Virus record (IMG/VR): IMGVR_UViG_3300037042_001297
Coordinates: 1-29,558 of that record
Length of the DNA: 29,558 nt
Source of the DNA: a virus
Reading direction: 5' to 3' (one strand)
Shown here: positions 13,237 through 22,717 of the stretch, in pieces
Numbering within the stretch: position 1 is the stretch's first letter
Layout of the letters: each line of letters starts with the position of its first letter
Notes under the pieces: generated by a model
What the model was told of the DNA's origin: nothing
The model's input: only the letters and a program-made list of their open reading frames with translations
Database searches by the model: none
Translations under genes and position numbers: made by a program

Positions 13237-13502
13237 TTCTCGATCCTCCCTTCCATCTTGCTGACCCGATCACTGATGTCACGGGTCAGGTTGTAGATGT
13301 CTCGGATGTCATCCCGCATTCCCTTTACGTCACGTTCCACGACTTTGACCGTCACCCGCATCATGCCCCACGACACGGCGATGCCAATGAAGCCAGACAC
13401 CAGCGGCACCGCCATGCTCCATGCGGGGTTGGTCTGAGCAAAGGCCGTCCCAGCGGCAGAGGCAGCGCCGATCATGAGGGAGGTACTGGTTTCAGCGGTC
13501 AT
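13233..13502 (-). CDS. Holin-like membrane protein (89 aa)
   Basis: An 89-residue protein beginning MTAETSTSLMIGAASAAGTA. It has a hydrophobic N-terminal helix (about 9-24) and a clear membrane span (PLVSGFIGIAVSWGMMRVTV, about 32-51). A charged C-terminal coiled coil (about 55-89) contains DDIRDIYNLTRDISDRVSK. The membrane-plus-coil layout and the overlap with the endolysin fit a class II-like holin; a spanin-related role is less likely. The start at 13502 avoids a longer form that would run into the upstream gene. The ribosome binding site is weak, which is common in timed lysis genes. Confidence 0.68.
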   Translation of the reverse strand: MTAETSTSLMIGAASAAGTAFAQTNPAWSMAVPLVSGFIGIAVSWGMMRVTVKVVERDVKGMRDDIRDIYNLTRDISDRVSKMEGRIEK

Positions 13503-13509
13503 GGCTGCT

Positions 13510-16500
13510 CTACGGTTGGCGTGATTTGCGAAACTCTTCGACAAGGCGCTGACGCTTCTCCATCGCCTTTTTGATAAGATTGCGTCGGACCACCATGTCT
13601 CTGGCGGCTCGCAGATCGCCCTGCAACTCCGTGTTTACTTCGCGAATCTGCTGTTGCAGCTTGTAGTTTTCGGTTCTGGCTTGCTGACCACGCTTGACAG
13701 CGACAGGGCGACCACCAACCAGTCCCATCCCGCTCATTTTCGCGGCCTCTGCGTTCCCGTAATATAGGTCTTTGGCGATGTTTGGCAGGTGGTACGCCAG
13801 CGACGACGGGAGCAACAGGCTTGCCGCCAGTCCGGGACTGAATCGGCCAGCCTCGGTCGTGCCAACCGTGAACTTCTTGAGCTTGTCCATCGCATCGTCC
13901 GACTTCTTGATGAACGGCTTGCCAGAGAACGGATCGACGTTGTATCCCAAACGCGCCACAATGTCCATCAACGGCCCGCTGGGCTGGAAAAGTGCTGGCA
14001 CGTTGTCGTTGATGGCTGAGATCGTGGTGCCCGGAGCCGTAGAGCCAGTCAATGCCGTGAACGGCGTGAATCTCGCCATGTCAAACATCAGCCGCTTGCC
14101 CGCTTCGTTGGACTTCAGGCCCAGCGCCTCGGCCTGAATAAGTCCGGGCTTTAAGTACCCAAGCTTGCCAAACCGTTTGTTTGGCGGCAAGTCTTCTTCT
14201 CGTACCGCTCCAGTCTGACGACGCGAGGCTTGGTCAACCGCCGCCCACGACGCTGATGCCAACGCCCAGCGCCACGGGTGTTCGGCAATCAAGTCCAGCG
14301 CCGCAGGCAGGTATTTGGCAGGGTACATCACGAACGGGCTGATATGCTTGAGCTTTTGCAGGATCGGAGAGCGCGTGTCGTAGCCGGGAAAGACGCGCAT
14401 GATTTCTTTCAAAGCGTCTTCGTTAGTCATGCCCTGCTTTGTCAGCTTGTCAAACAGTGCCACGCGGAACATGGTGTCGCCTAACGAGTAGGCCGTCTCG
14501 ATTTTACCGCCCACCTTTCGGGCCTTCTCCTCCATCCAGCTCATCCCCTTCAGCCCCTGTGCTTCCAACGCCTCCCGTGTTTCGGGGCGGGTTGTCTTCA
14601 TCATGCTGCGAAGCACCGTCTCATCCCGTGCCAACCCCTTGATTGGCTCTTCGCCATAGGTAGGCAAAGCGCGTTCGATGACCCCCGCTTCGGTCAGGAA
14701 GCGCGTGGTGGGGCCGTACTCTTGGATGTCCTTCAGCGCACGGGGGATGGCAATGACCTGTTCTTGGATGGGCAGACCGCCCAGAATCCCCATGAACACG
14801 TTCGATGCCATGTTGGTCAAGTGCGTAGCGGGCACGTTGAACACGGTGTGCGCCGACTTCCAGATGTGCATTAGCCGGTTGTACATCCGGTTGGTGGACT
14901 GGAAGTCAGGCAAGTCGTTCAAGTACGCGGCGGCATCCTTCCGCACCACCGCCCCACGCAACACGCCAAGCTGCGGCGTGTCAGGCAGCGTGACGTACTC
15001 CTGCCCCTGCCGCTTGAACTGCTCGCTCAGTCCCTTAGCGCGAGCCTTGGCAGCGTCAGCCGCACGAAGCGCATCCTTGCCAGCCGTAGGCGAGCCGCGA
15101 TACGCCTTGGTCGGCGTCCGTGCCACTTTTGATAGGTCAGCCGCGATAGCCGCCTCCCGCACCGCACTGACATACTCGGGGTGAATGACGCCGGGGATTT
15201 CTGCCAGCGCCTCAAACAAGTGCGCCGTCGCGATGTCCTTGCTGCCCCGCCCGAAGTAGTCTGCGATGCGATAGGACGCTTCCCGAATCTCACCCAGCGC
15301 ATCCCTCTCCTCGCGAGTCAGCAAATCGTTTCTGATCTTCTCGCCGCCAATACGGAACGTCTTGCCCTTGTGCTGCACCACTACGTCGTTGACATCCTTG
15401 GCATCGTACTTGGCGTAGCGGCGAGGGAGATAGGCCGTGCCACGCTTGGCATAGGTGTCGGCTGACATGAGTCGAGCTTCCACCTTCTTCAAGCCCAGCG
15501 AGTTGTCAGCCACCTTCTGCGCCAGCGCCACGGCGATCTTCATGTCTTCAGGCGACAGCATATCGGCTTCAACCGCTTCTTTCTCCACCAAATCCGACAC
15601 CGTGCGGTCAAACACACCACCCCGTTTCTTGGCTTCAGCGGCAAGCTCACGACCGATGGCGCGGTACTTTGCCATCTCTCGCATGGCAACGTCCACGGTT
15701 TCCTTCACGCGAGGATCAACACGGATGTCCAAGCTGATCTCGTCCAGCACTTTGCGCCCGACCGGAGACTTGGCAAGCTCTTCGGCCACCGCTGCACCAG
15801 CCGCCTTGGCTCCCTGCTTGACCTTGCCATGTACCAGCGAGTAGGCGGCAAGACCCATCAGCGCATTGCCGTGGCCCTGCAACCGCTCGTCTTCTGCCTG
15901 ACTCAGGCCATAGCCGACCGCACCAAGGCCCACCTTGGCAAGCTGTGCCTTACCGCCGGGCACGTTTGACAGGGCGCGAACGCCTTCACTAAGCGCACCA
16001 CCGATGTCAAACGTTTTGCCGGCGAGCGAAGGCGCTACCCCAGACGGGACATTGCCGATACGGAGATTTAGTTCATTGCTCTTGTCTGCCTTGTAAATGT
16101 CTTCGCTGCGTAGAACACTGGTGCGATTGCTGTCGCTTTCGCGGCCTTGCACCGCGTTAACCGAACGCTCGGCCAACTTGTCCCCGCGCTCGGCCATTAG
16201 CTCCATCGCTGCTTCGGCCTCATAGCGGTTGACAAATTCGCCGTTGGTCAGCGTGTAGCCGTCTTCCAGTGCGCCCTTGTACCCTGCCCGTTGCGCGTAA
16301 TAACTTGCGCCCCTGTGGTTTGGGCCAGTGTAAATGCGTCCCGGTTTCCCCCCGCGACCGGCTGTGCGGACGGCAGCGAGTTCATTGGGGTCAAGGTTTA
16401 GCGCGAGCGTTTGGGCGTCGGGGCGGTTGAAGATGCGTCGAGCGGCGATTTGCTTTTCAGCGGTGACGGCAACGCCTCCGTAGAAGCGTTCAGCATCACT

Positions 16501-18657
16501 ACGAGCCCGTGCCCATGCACCTCTCTCCACTCCTGCGCCGTCAGCAAGCGCAGCGTACCCTCGTTCTCCAACTTCTGCGGCATTGACACGAGTTGCTCCT
16601 GATGTTTCGGTGAGAAATCCAGCAGACTGAAGGACCGCCTTAATGCGGTCTATTTCAGCCTGCGCTTGTGGTACTCCGATGCCTTCGTCGAGGGCAAGGA
16701 TGGTACGGCTGGCGTCATCCGTGAGCATCGCACCGTTCCACCCAGCGCGACCTTCACGCACCAAATCTAATACGAGGTTTGACGGGATGGGCGTTCCATC
16801 CGCGTCACGAACAATAAATGAAAGTGCAAGACGTGTGCCGTTGTCGTCTGGCTCCATAAAAAACATGGCTTTTTGCTTGGCAATGCGGCTGTACGCTGCC
16901 ACTACCGCCAACGCTTTCTTTCGGTCCACGTCCTTGCCAAACTGCAACAACACAGACGGCTGCACATCAGCGTTTACTTTTTCGCCAAACCACAGGCCGA
17001 ACGACGGCTTTGCTACTACGTCGGTTCCCATACGCAGCCCTGCCGCCTTGACCAAAGGCTCAACTGTGCCATTGACTGCGCCTAGTTGTAGCTCCAGCGC
17101 GTCTTCGCCCAAGTCTTCAACCCCAGCGAAACGCTTGTCTTTCATAGACGCCAACTCGACGTTGGCCGTTAGACCAAACTCTTCCGCTTGCTTTGCGCCC
17201 TTGCGAAGAGAGTTGACCAACGTACCAACCCCTTCGCTGGCTTTGGTCGCCGCCTGTCGCAGCTTGCCGCCCTTGCTGCCGCCAACCACTCCAGCTACCA
17301 GCGCAGCGTTACGCAGTCGCTCTTCTGCCGTTTCACCTTCTGTCCCGCCAACACCAGCGCCCAGCGCCATCCCGCTCATATTGCCAAGCACCTCATCCTG
17401 CCGCTTCAACAACCGCTCAACCTCTGCGTCATCTCCCGCCTCCAACGCACGGACGATGCGGTTGCTAAACTCCACCCGATCTATCCGTCCCTGCGTTGGC
17501 TTCTTGGGAATGGTTGGCAATACAGGGACAACAGTAGCCTTGCTAAAGTCGTCAACGCCACTCATCTGCTCCGATGCCTGCAACTTCTTGATCGCAGCCT
17601 TCGCCCCTTCAAGGTCCCCTTCTTGCGCCAACCGCCGAACTTCTGCGTAGTCCAACGCCCGTGATCCTTTACTGACCGCACCGCCAATGCCAGTAAACAA
17701 AGCGTTGGGCACAAAGTCAGACAGCAGCTCAAAGCCTACCCGCCCAGCCTTACTGTCAGCAAACGGCTCTGCTATTGCACCAAGAGCGCGAGCGCCAGAA
17801 GCCAAGACTCCTTCCTTGCCTTCTGCTTGCCGTCCCAACTCGCGGAGCCCAGACGCCGTGTTCTCAGGCGATAGGCCGTATGCCACGTTGAGTGGCGCAG
17901 TAATAGCCGCACCAGAGGCAAGCTGCCCCGCACGGTTGATCCGACCAGCCGCCGTCAGCCCAGCCTTGCCAATGGGGTTTGCCGCCGCCGCAAGCGCCCG
18001 TTGCAGCGCCGTCCCCACCTCTGCCGTGCGGGAAAGCCCAGCGGCAATCTTTGCTGGCGATGTAAACGCTTGGTACGTCCCGTACAAACTACCAGCAACT
18101 CGCCCAGCCGTGCCAAACGCCGTCTCTGGTTCGCCAACCACATCTTCTTGAATAAATCTCCGCGCTCGCCGTACTGCATCTTCGGCTGGCGTCCCCGGCA
18201 ACACCACATCGGCAATGGACCCAGCACCTTGAGCAAGACTGCCAAGCGCATCAGCGTACCCGCCAGCTCCCTGCACCCCAAACTCCCCCAGCCTATCCGC
18301 CATATACGAAGCAGCTTTTGCCCTGTCAACTTGCGCCTGCTGCTTTGGAGTAAGGCGCTTTGCCCCAAACGGGTCTGCCCCCTTATCAAGCAGTTGGCGG
18401 GCAAACACTTTCTCAATGCTGGTCGGCGCTTTTGCCTGCGTGACAAATGGCGACTTCATCCCCGTGGAGATACCCGGCGCAGCAGGAAGCTCTGCTCCAG
18501 CATCAGCAAACTGCTGGAACGACGGAGCGCCAATCTTCAGCGGAGAGAGCGTCTTTGCTGGGAGCCCCACACGGGGTGGTGGGGCAAGGTCGGCAAACGG
18601 GTCGTTCTTCTTTTGGTTAGGAGGTGCCAAGTCTGCGAACGGATCGTTCCGCGCCAT
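13510..18657 (-). CDS. Very large internal virion / polyvalent protein (1715 aa)
   Basis: A 1715-residue protein, the longest in the window, placed between other internal proteins and the lysis genes like T7-type ejection proteins. It begins with two copies of NDPFADLAPP (residues 4-13 and 18-27). Gly/Ala-rich membrane-like segments occur around 145-200 and 440-475 (for example MALGAGVGGTEGETAEERLR). The C-terminal third has SAHTVFNVPATHLTNMASN and HISPFVMYPAKYLPAALDLI, patterns I associate with large polyvalent or LPD-type phage proteins that enter the host with the DNA. No lytic transglycosylase motif was found by eye. The exact role is unknown; ejection with the genome is an inference. Confidence 0.72.
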   Translation of the reverse strand: MARNDPFADLAPPNQKKNDPFADLAPPPRVGLPAKTLSPLKIGAPSFQQFADAGAELPAAPGISTGMKSPFVTQAKAPTSIEKVFARQLLDKGADPFGAKRLTPKQQAQVDRAKAASYMADRLGEFGVQGAGGYADALGSLAQGAGSIADVVLPGTPAEDAVRRARRFIQEDVVGEPETAFGTAGRVAGSLYGTYQAFTSPAKIAAGLSRTAEVGTALQRALAAAANPIGKAGLTAAGRINRAGQLASGAAITAPLNVAYGLSPENTASGLRELGRQAEGKEGVLASGARALGAIAEPFADSKAGRVGFELLSDFVPNALFTGIGGAVSKGSRALDYAEVRRLAQEGDLEGAKAAIKKLQASEQMSGVDDFSKATVVPVLPTIPKKPTQGRIDRVEFSNRIVRALEAGDDAEVERLLKRQDEVLGNMSGMALGAGVGGTEGETAEERLRNAALVAGVVGGSKGGKLRQAATKASEGVGTLVNSLRKGAKQAEEFGLTANVELASMKDKRFAGVEDLGEDALELQLGAVNGTVEPLVKAAGLRMGTDVVAKPSFGLWFGEKVNADVQPSVLLQFGKDVDRKKALAVVAAYSRIAKQKAMFFMEPDDNGTRLALSFIVRDADGTPIPSNLVLDLVREGRAGWNGAMLTDDASRTILALDEGIGVPQAQAEIDRIKAVLQSAGFLTETSGATRVNAAEVGERGYAALADGAGVERGAWARARSDAERFYGGVAVTAEKQIAARRIFNRPDAQTLALNLDPNELAAVRTAGRGGKPGRIYTGPNHRGASYYAQRAGYKGALEDGYTLTNGEFVNRYEAEAAMELMAERGDKLAERSVNAVQGRESDSNRTSVLRSEDIYKADKSNELNLRIGNVPSGVAPSLAGKTFDIGGALSEGVRALSNVPGGKAQLAKVGLGAVGYGLSQAEDERLQGHGNALMGLAAYSLVHGKVKQGAKAAGAAVAEELAKSPVGRKVLDEISLDIRVDPRVKETVDVAMREMAKYRAIGRELAAEAKKRGGVFDRTVSDLVEKEAVEADMLSPEDMKIAVALAQKVADNSLGLKKVEARLMSADTYAKRGTAYLPRRYAKYDAKDVNDVVVQHKGKTFRIGGEKIRNDLLTREERDALGEIREASYRIADYFGRGSKDIATAHLFEALAEIPGVIHPEYVSAVREAAIAADLSKVARTPTKAYRGSPTAGKDALRAADAAKARAKGLSEQFKRQGQEYVTLPDTPQLGVLRGAVVRKDAAAYLNDLPDFQSTNRMYNRLMHIWKSAHTVFNVPATHLTNMASNVFMGILGGLPIQEQVIAIPRALKDIQEYGPTTRFLTEAGVIERALPTYGEEPIKGLARDETVLRSMMKTTRPETREALEAQGLKGMSWMEEKARKVGGKIETAYSLGDTMFRVALFDKLTKQGMTNEDALKEIMRVFPGYDTRSPILQKLKHISPFVMYPAKYLPAALDLIAEHPWRWALASASWAAVDQASRRQTGAVREEDLPPNKRFGKLGYLKPGLIQAEALGLKSNEAGKRLMFDMARFTPFTALTGSTAPGTTISAINDNVPALFQPSGPLMDIVARLGYNVDPFSGKPFIKKSDDAMDKLKKFTVGTTEAGRFSPGLAASLLLPSSLAYHLPNIAKDLYYGNAEAAKMSGMGLVGGRPVAVKRGQQARTENYKLQQQIREVNTELQGDLRAARDMVVRRNLIKKAMEKRQRLVEEFRKSRQP

Positions 18658-18658
18658 G

Positions 18659-19690
18659 CTACTTCCCTCCGCTTCTGAGCGCCCGAATCTCGTTTGCCAG
18701 CCGGTTGTTGATCTTGCTTACCGCAGCACTAATCTCTTCTTTTGGCGCACCAGACTTCATCCACTGCTGAACCATCGCGCTTGCTTGCTTTGCCAGTGCG
18801 TCTTCTTGCGTGTTAAACGGCGTTCGTGTCGGTTGCTTTGCCGGTGCAGCAGGGGCAGCAGGAGGTCCATACGCCTCGCCATACCCCGTGGTATCACGGC
18901 TGACCAGCGAATTTTCATACGTCGGGACAACGCGAGCCGTCTTGCCCTGTGCCGCCTCAAGCCGCTTCTCGGCAGCATCAACCTTCTTCTGCCATGCCGC
19001 TTCAGCCGCAGCAATCTGCTCTTCCGTTTGCCCGCTCATCTCCAATTTATAAGGGTCTGGGCGATTGCGGTCTAACGCCGCAAGCTGCGTCTCTGCCATC
19101 TTCTCTTCTGCGCGAGACGCCGCGACAATCTTGCCAGCGCCAGCAATGACGCTGCTAATGCCTGCTGATTTTGCCTTATCGCTCTGATCTCTTGGCGTAA
19201 ACCCTGCGGGGAACTTTACAAATTGTGTTTTCCCGGTCTCCGGGTTAATCAGGCTAACCCCCGTCTCCCCAACCGTACTAATAGGGGTGCGGAACTCAGG
19301 CTTAAACCTTGCCTTCAGTTGGGCATCTTCCATAGCCGCTTGTAGGGCAAGCTGCCGTGGCGTTGAGTACAAGGCAAACTCCTGCCCGTCTACCGTTTCT
19401 GTGCTGACAGGTCGGCGAGGCGTAGCCCCCGGCATATCTCTGCCGGTTGGCAAATACCCGCCTGCAAGCAAAGACTGACGCTGGCTTCGGAGGCGGTCTT
19501 TCTTCGCCTGTTCGCGGTCTTCCTTCTCCGTTGCCCGATCTTCCTTCGTCATCGCATCCATACGGCCCTGCCGTTCCAGCGCATCCGCTATCCGCTTCTT
19601 CTCGTCTTCAGCAGCCCGCTGCTGGGCTAAACCTTCTAGCCCACCAACGGCACCACTCAGCACATAGTCTAAGAATCCTCTTCGCGCCAT
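18659..19690 (-). CDS. Probable internal virion protein (343 aa)
   Basis: A 343-residue protein with a long charged helical part (about 20-75, EDEKKRIADALERQGRMDAM and on, rich in Glu, Lys and Arg). A mixed middle follows, then another helical stretch (about 205-265), a Pro/Ala linker and a helical tail. It starts MARRGFLDYVLSGAVGGLEG, a hydrophobic amphipathic opening like other short phage internal proteins. It sits one base after the 1715-residue gene start and ten bases before the next gene stop, in the ejection-protein cluster. No enzyme motif is seen. Confidence 0.6.
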   Translation of the reverse strand: MARRGFLDYVLSGAVGGLEGLAQQRAAEDEKKRIADALERQGRMDAMTKEDRATEKEDREQAKKDRLRSQRQSLLAGGYLPTGRDMPGATPRRPVSTETVDGQEFALYSTPRQLALQAAMEDAQLKARFKPEFRTPISTVGETGVSLINPETGKTQFVKFPAGFTPRDQSDKAKSAGISSVIAGAGKIVAASRAEEKMAETQLAALDRNRPDPYKLEMSGQTEEQIAAAEAAWQKKVDAAEKRLEAAQGKTARVVPTYENSLVSRDTTGYGEAYGPPAAPAAPAKQPTRTPFNTQEDALAKQASAMVQQWMKSGAPKEEISAAVSKINNRLANEIRALRSGGK

Positions 19691-19699
19691 CTATCCTCC

Positions 19700-21535
19700 T
19701 TACTTTTTGGTTGGAGGCCGATACCCAAGACGACGCAGTTCGGCTGGGCTCATCCCTGCTTGCGTAACCAACATATCCCAATCTTCCGCATCAATAATAC
19801 CGTTTGCGATGTCTCTTGCGAGATTCTGCAAATACGTTGCCTGCTCAATCTTCAACTGCCCAGTCCGCACCAACTCAGTCGCCTTGTTGTTACGGATGTT
19901 TTCATCAGAGTTCTGCTGCTGGATATCACGGATAGCCTGATCGTAGGCCGACTTGTTATCAATCTCGACACCACGCAACCTGAAGTCTTCCTTGATCTGC
20001 GCGACCTTCAGTTGCAACTCGTTCAGGCTAAGGCCAGAGGTGATGGCAAGACGATTCTGCTCCATCGTCATGTTCGCCTGTGCAATCTCTTCTCGCGAAG
20101 CAATCTCCGCATACCCTTGCTGCAACGACCCACGCTGGTATTCAGCCGTGGCCTGATCCCGTGCTTGCTGCAAGTCCATCGAACGGCCTTCCAGTGCCGC
20201 CTTCTGCTGCAATTCAGCGGCTCGATAGGAGATGTCCGCTTCGATCTGACGGGCCTTCTGGTTCGTCTCAAACTCCGCCAAGTCTTGCGAGCCAGCAAGC
20301 CCAGCCAAGTCAGACATCGTAGACAAGTACAACTCACGGTTCTTGGCTTCAGCGTCAGCTTGCTGCTGCATAATCTCTGCCTCAAACGTCGCAATCGCAC
20401 GGGCCTGCTGTCCAGCCAAGTCGCCATACCGCCCACCACCAATCGTAGACGCGCTCAACCCGCGAGCCGCAAGCTCCTCTTCCAGCTTGGACCGTTCTGC
20501 GCCGTACTGGGCCGCAAGATCGTCTGACTTAGCTTTCCGTGCCGCTTCATAGGCTTGTTTTTGAATCTCGGCTGGACCCCCTGCCAACAGGCCAAGCTGC
20601 TCTTCCAGCGAATTCCGAAGTTTCTTTGCCTGTTCGCTGCCCAGATACTTCTCATACGCTGGCAACGCAGCACGGAGAGCCTCAAGATCGGGCATCCCAG
20701 ACAACGCAGCCGGGGCGGTATACCCACTCCCCACAACAGGGATGGCGGTCTTTTTAATGTTTACGGGGTTTGTTGCGGCGAGCGTAAAGACAGGCGGTGT
20801 AAACTGCGATACGCCAGCGGTGCCCATTGGAGTGAATGGGACAACAGGGCGCGTTGATACCGGCGGTACTGATACCGGCGGTGTTGATACCGGCGGTGAT
20901 GATACGGGTGGTGTTGATACCGGCGGTGATGATACGGGTGGTGTTGATCCGGGCGGTACTGATACGGATGGTGTTGATACTGGCAGTGTGCCACCGCCAC
21001 CACCTCCACCTCCACCACCGGGACCATCACCGACACCACCGTTACCGTCACCGTCTCCGACAGGACCCGTGGTGACAGGGATTGTTGAGAATGTTTCTCC
21101 TGTGCTACCACCGCCGCCACTGGTGCCGCCACCAAGGTTACGACGCCCCTCATCGCCACTACCGCCGCCATCCCCGCCGCTGTCAATAAACTCATCGTTA
21201 AAGCCAGAGGCGGGGCTACCAGCCCCAGCAAGCTGTTGCTGAAGGTCTCCCAGCATATCATACGAAAACGCAGAAGGCGCTCCGCCAAAATCCATGCTGG
21301 GGACGCCAAGCTGTGCGGCAAGATTCTCTTGCAGCGTTGGGCCGGTAGTCTGCGGGGCCGGTCGCGCAACGCCAGCTTTCTGCAAGTCGGCAAAGGTTCC
21401 AGTAACCCCCGCTGGAGCCGTTGTTTTGGGGGGAGCTGTTTTGCCCCCGCTAAGAGCAGCCGCCGCACTCTTGTTGTTGAACAACTGCTCGTTGACCGTA
21501 GGCAGCGATCCAAACGTTGTGTCAAATGTTGCCAT
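19700..21535 (-). CDS. Low-complexity coiled-coil virion protein (611 aa)
   Basis: A 611-residue protein in three parts. Residues 1-115 are moderately complex. Residues about 115-235 are low complexity: Gly/Asp/Ser-rich runs with a ten-glycine stretch, then repeats of PPVST. From about 285 to the end it is a long Ala/Glu/Gln-rich helical, probably coiled-coil, region (RSKLEEELAARGLSASTIGG, then AEIMQQQADAEAKNRELY). Such proteins in podoviruses are internal or ejection proteins, and its position supports that. Its ATG overlaps the upstream stop as TAATG. A tail appendage is a possible alternative. Confidence 0.6.
   Translation of the reverse strand: MATFDTTFGSLPTVNEQLFNNKSAAAALSGGKTAPPKTTAPAGVTGTFADLQKAGVARPAPQTTGPTLQENLAAQLGVPSMDFGGAPSAFSYDMLGDLQQQLAGAGSPASGFNDEFIDSGGDGGGSGDEGRRNLGGGTSGGGGSTGETFSTIPVTTGPVGDGDGNGGVGDGPGGGGGGGGGGTLPVSTPSVSVPPGSTPPVSSPPVSTPPVSSPPVSTPPVSVPPVSTRPVVPFTPMGTAGVSQFTPPVFTLAATNPVNIKKTAIPVVGSGYTAPAALSGMPDLEALRAALPAYEKYLGSEQAKKLRNSLEEQLGLLAGGPAEIQKQAYEAARKAKSDDLAAQYGAERSKLEEELAARGLSASTIGGGRYGDLAGQQARAIATFEAEIMQQQADAEAKNRELYLSTMSDLAGLAGSQDLAEFETNQKARQIEADISYRAAELQQKAALEGRSMDLQQARDQATAEYQRGSLQQGYAEIASREEIAQANMTMEQNRLAITSGLSLNELQLKVAQIKEDFRLRGVEIDNKSAYDQAIRDIQQQNSDENIRNNKATELVRTGQLKIEQATYLQNLARDIANGIIDAEDWDMLVTQAGMSPAELRRLGYRPPTKK
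20851..20988. repeat. 15-bp tandem repeat encoding PPVST units
   Basis: About nine imperfect copies of a 15-base unit (plus strand GGCGGTGTTGATACC-like) lie end to end inside the 611-residue protein. On the minus strand each encodes PPVST or a variant such as PPVSS or PPVSV. A glycine-rich tract follows. Copy number probably changes by slippage without breaking the frame. Confidence 0.85.
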
Positions 21536-22251
21536 TAGGCTACCGCTCCACCCGTAAACATGGCACGATACTTCTCACGGTTTGCCAACGTCGCCGCAGC
21601 CATACGCTTCCGCTCTTCTTCCTGCGCCTCTTCTATTGTCACGCGACGGCCAGTAAAGTCGCCCTCTGCTTTGCGCTGGGCTAATCCCGCATTGAACTGA
21701 CGAGCGTCTTCTGCCCGTTGGAGTTCTGCTTGTTCGTCAGCCCGTGCCCCAGCACGTTCGCCCATGACGCCTCTGCCAATGCCAGAAAGGATAGTCTTGT
21801 TCTGCTCAATAAGCCCTTCCTTGCCAAACAGATTGCCAAGGCTGTCAAGACTGGACGATCTGTTCTTCATGTCATACGCACTTGTCAACCCGTCTGGCAT
21901 ACTTGGCAGTTTGCCTGCTGCCATGCCGGGGATACCACCGCCCGTAAACATCCCTCCCAACTTGCTGCCAGCACTCTGCAACGCGCCAATTTTAGGGACG
22001 CCAGACCCAATCTTGCCAAGAGAGTTACCCAGCTTGCCAGCCGCATAGCCGCTCAGTCCGCCCTTGGCCGCGCCCATGACATCAAGGCCGATCCCGCTCT
22101 TGCCGGGACGATCCAGCCCACCAAAGGCTGCGCCAACGGCTGCGCCAAGGGCAGGCGTTCCAAACAGCCCAGCAAGGGTCGTCGCCGCTGGTATGATGAC
22201 CTTCTTGTTTCGGTCGTAAAAGCCCGCGATCCCACCACGCTTCCGTGCCAT
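21535..22251 (-). CDS. Gly/Ala-rich internal virion protein (238 aa)
   Basis: A 238-residue protein. The ATG at 22251 is chosen because GGGGGA lies seven bases upstream; the open frame reaches 22764, but that extension is Arg/Pro-rich and overlaps two other genes. Residues about 14-60 are hydrophobic Gly/Ala-rich helices (VIIPAATTLAGLFGTPALGA then AVGAAFGG) and could insert in a membrane. The C-terminal part is charged and helical (TIEEAQEEERKRMAAATLAN). The layout, short basic start, membrane-active part and helical tail, fits a small ejection protein. The family is not identified. Confidence 0.58.
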   Translation of the reverse strand: MARKRGGIAGFYDRNKKVIIPAATTLAGLFGTPALGAAVGAAFGGLDRPGKSGIGLDVMGAAKGGLSGYAAGKLGNSLGKIGSGVPKIGALQSAGSKLGGMFTGGGIPGMAAGKLPSMPDGLTSAYDMKNRSSSLDSLGNLFGKEGLIEQNKTILSGIGRGVMGERAGARADEQAELQRAEDARQFNAGLAQRKAEGDFTGRRVTIEEAQEEERKRMAAATLANREKYRAMFTGGAVA

Positions 22252-22253
22252 GT

Positions 22254-22448
22254 CTAGTTCCCCCTTGTGCGTTGAGCCTGTTGAGTCCGCGCTACGGCGG
22301 CGTTGTCTACCAGATTCGGGTACGGTCGTCCTGCCGCCTTCGCTCGGGCCTTGGCTTGCGCCTTCTGACTGTTCGTCAGTGTGGTGGGCTTGTCCCCTTT
22401 CGGGGCAGGCTTCTTCCAAAACGCCACCTTCCGTTTCGATCCCATCAT
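22254..22448 (-). CDS. Small basic protein (64 aa)
   Basis: A 64-residue, highly basic protein (MMGSKRKVAFWKKPAPKGDK and a Lys/Ala-rich tail). The start at 22448 makes an ATGA overlap with the upstream stop; an ATG three bases later is also possible. Its charge suggests nucleic-acid or capsid-interior contact. No family is recognised. Confidence 0.5.
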   Translation of the reverse strand: MMGSKRKVAFWKKPAPKGDKPTTLTNSQKAQAKARAKAAGRPYPNLVDNAAVARTQQAQRTRGN

Positions 22449-22714
22449 AGCACCCGACTCCATGACCCGCCGGTGAAAATGTACATGAACAACGTGTCCG
22501 TCCCGACGTACACACTCCCTTCGGTGGCCGTCGCTGGTCGAAGCGCCAGCGTCCCCGACTGAATATGGATCGACGTATCGGCGTCATGCGCGTTAAAGGC
22601 GGCACCCGCGATGTTGTCGTTGGTCCGTACCGTGTTGGCATCGACCGTGCCAGTCCCGTTGAGGACGGGAGAGGCGAAGGTCTTGATCGGGTGGAGGGGA
22701 AGGAGGACGGCCAT
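22445..22714 (-). CDS. Stand-alone copy of tail-fibre N-terminal domain (89 aa)
   Basis: An 89-residue protein with clear likeness to the first 85 or so residues of the 860-residue tail fibre. FASPVLNGTGTVDANTVRTN here aligns with FTSPVNGDLLNATVVLSN there, and then HDADTSIHIQSGTLALRPAT with HDIDSGIHVQSSLLAARPAA. Both end in TDT followed by a W-rich strand. In the fibre this domain is expected to attach to the virion. Here it stands alone with its own start codon, four genes downstream. It could cap an unoccupied attachment site, act as an adaptor, or be a remnant of a second fibre. Confidence 0.7.
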   Translation of the reverse strand: MAVLLPLHPIKTFASPVLNGTGTVDANTVRTNDNIAGAAFNAHDADTSIHIQSGTLALRPATATEGSVYVGTDTLFMYIFTGGSWSRVL

Positions 22715-22717
22715 GGG

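Noticed and set aside
16643-17650. 335-residue plus-strand open frame
   Set aside because: It is antisense to the 1715-residue virion protein and is Ser/Pro/Thr-rich, as expected for a shadow frame.
20742-21242. Plus-strand frame rich in GGVDTGG and polyproline
   Set aside because: It is the antisense reading of the PPVST and poly-glycine tract.
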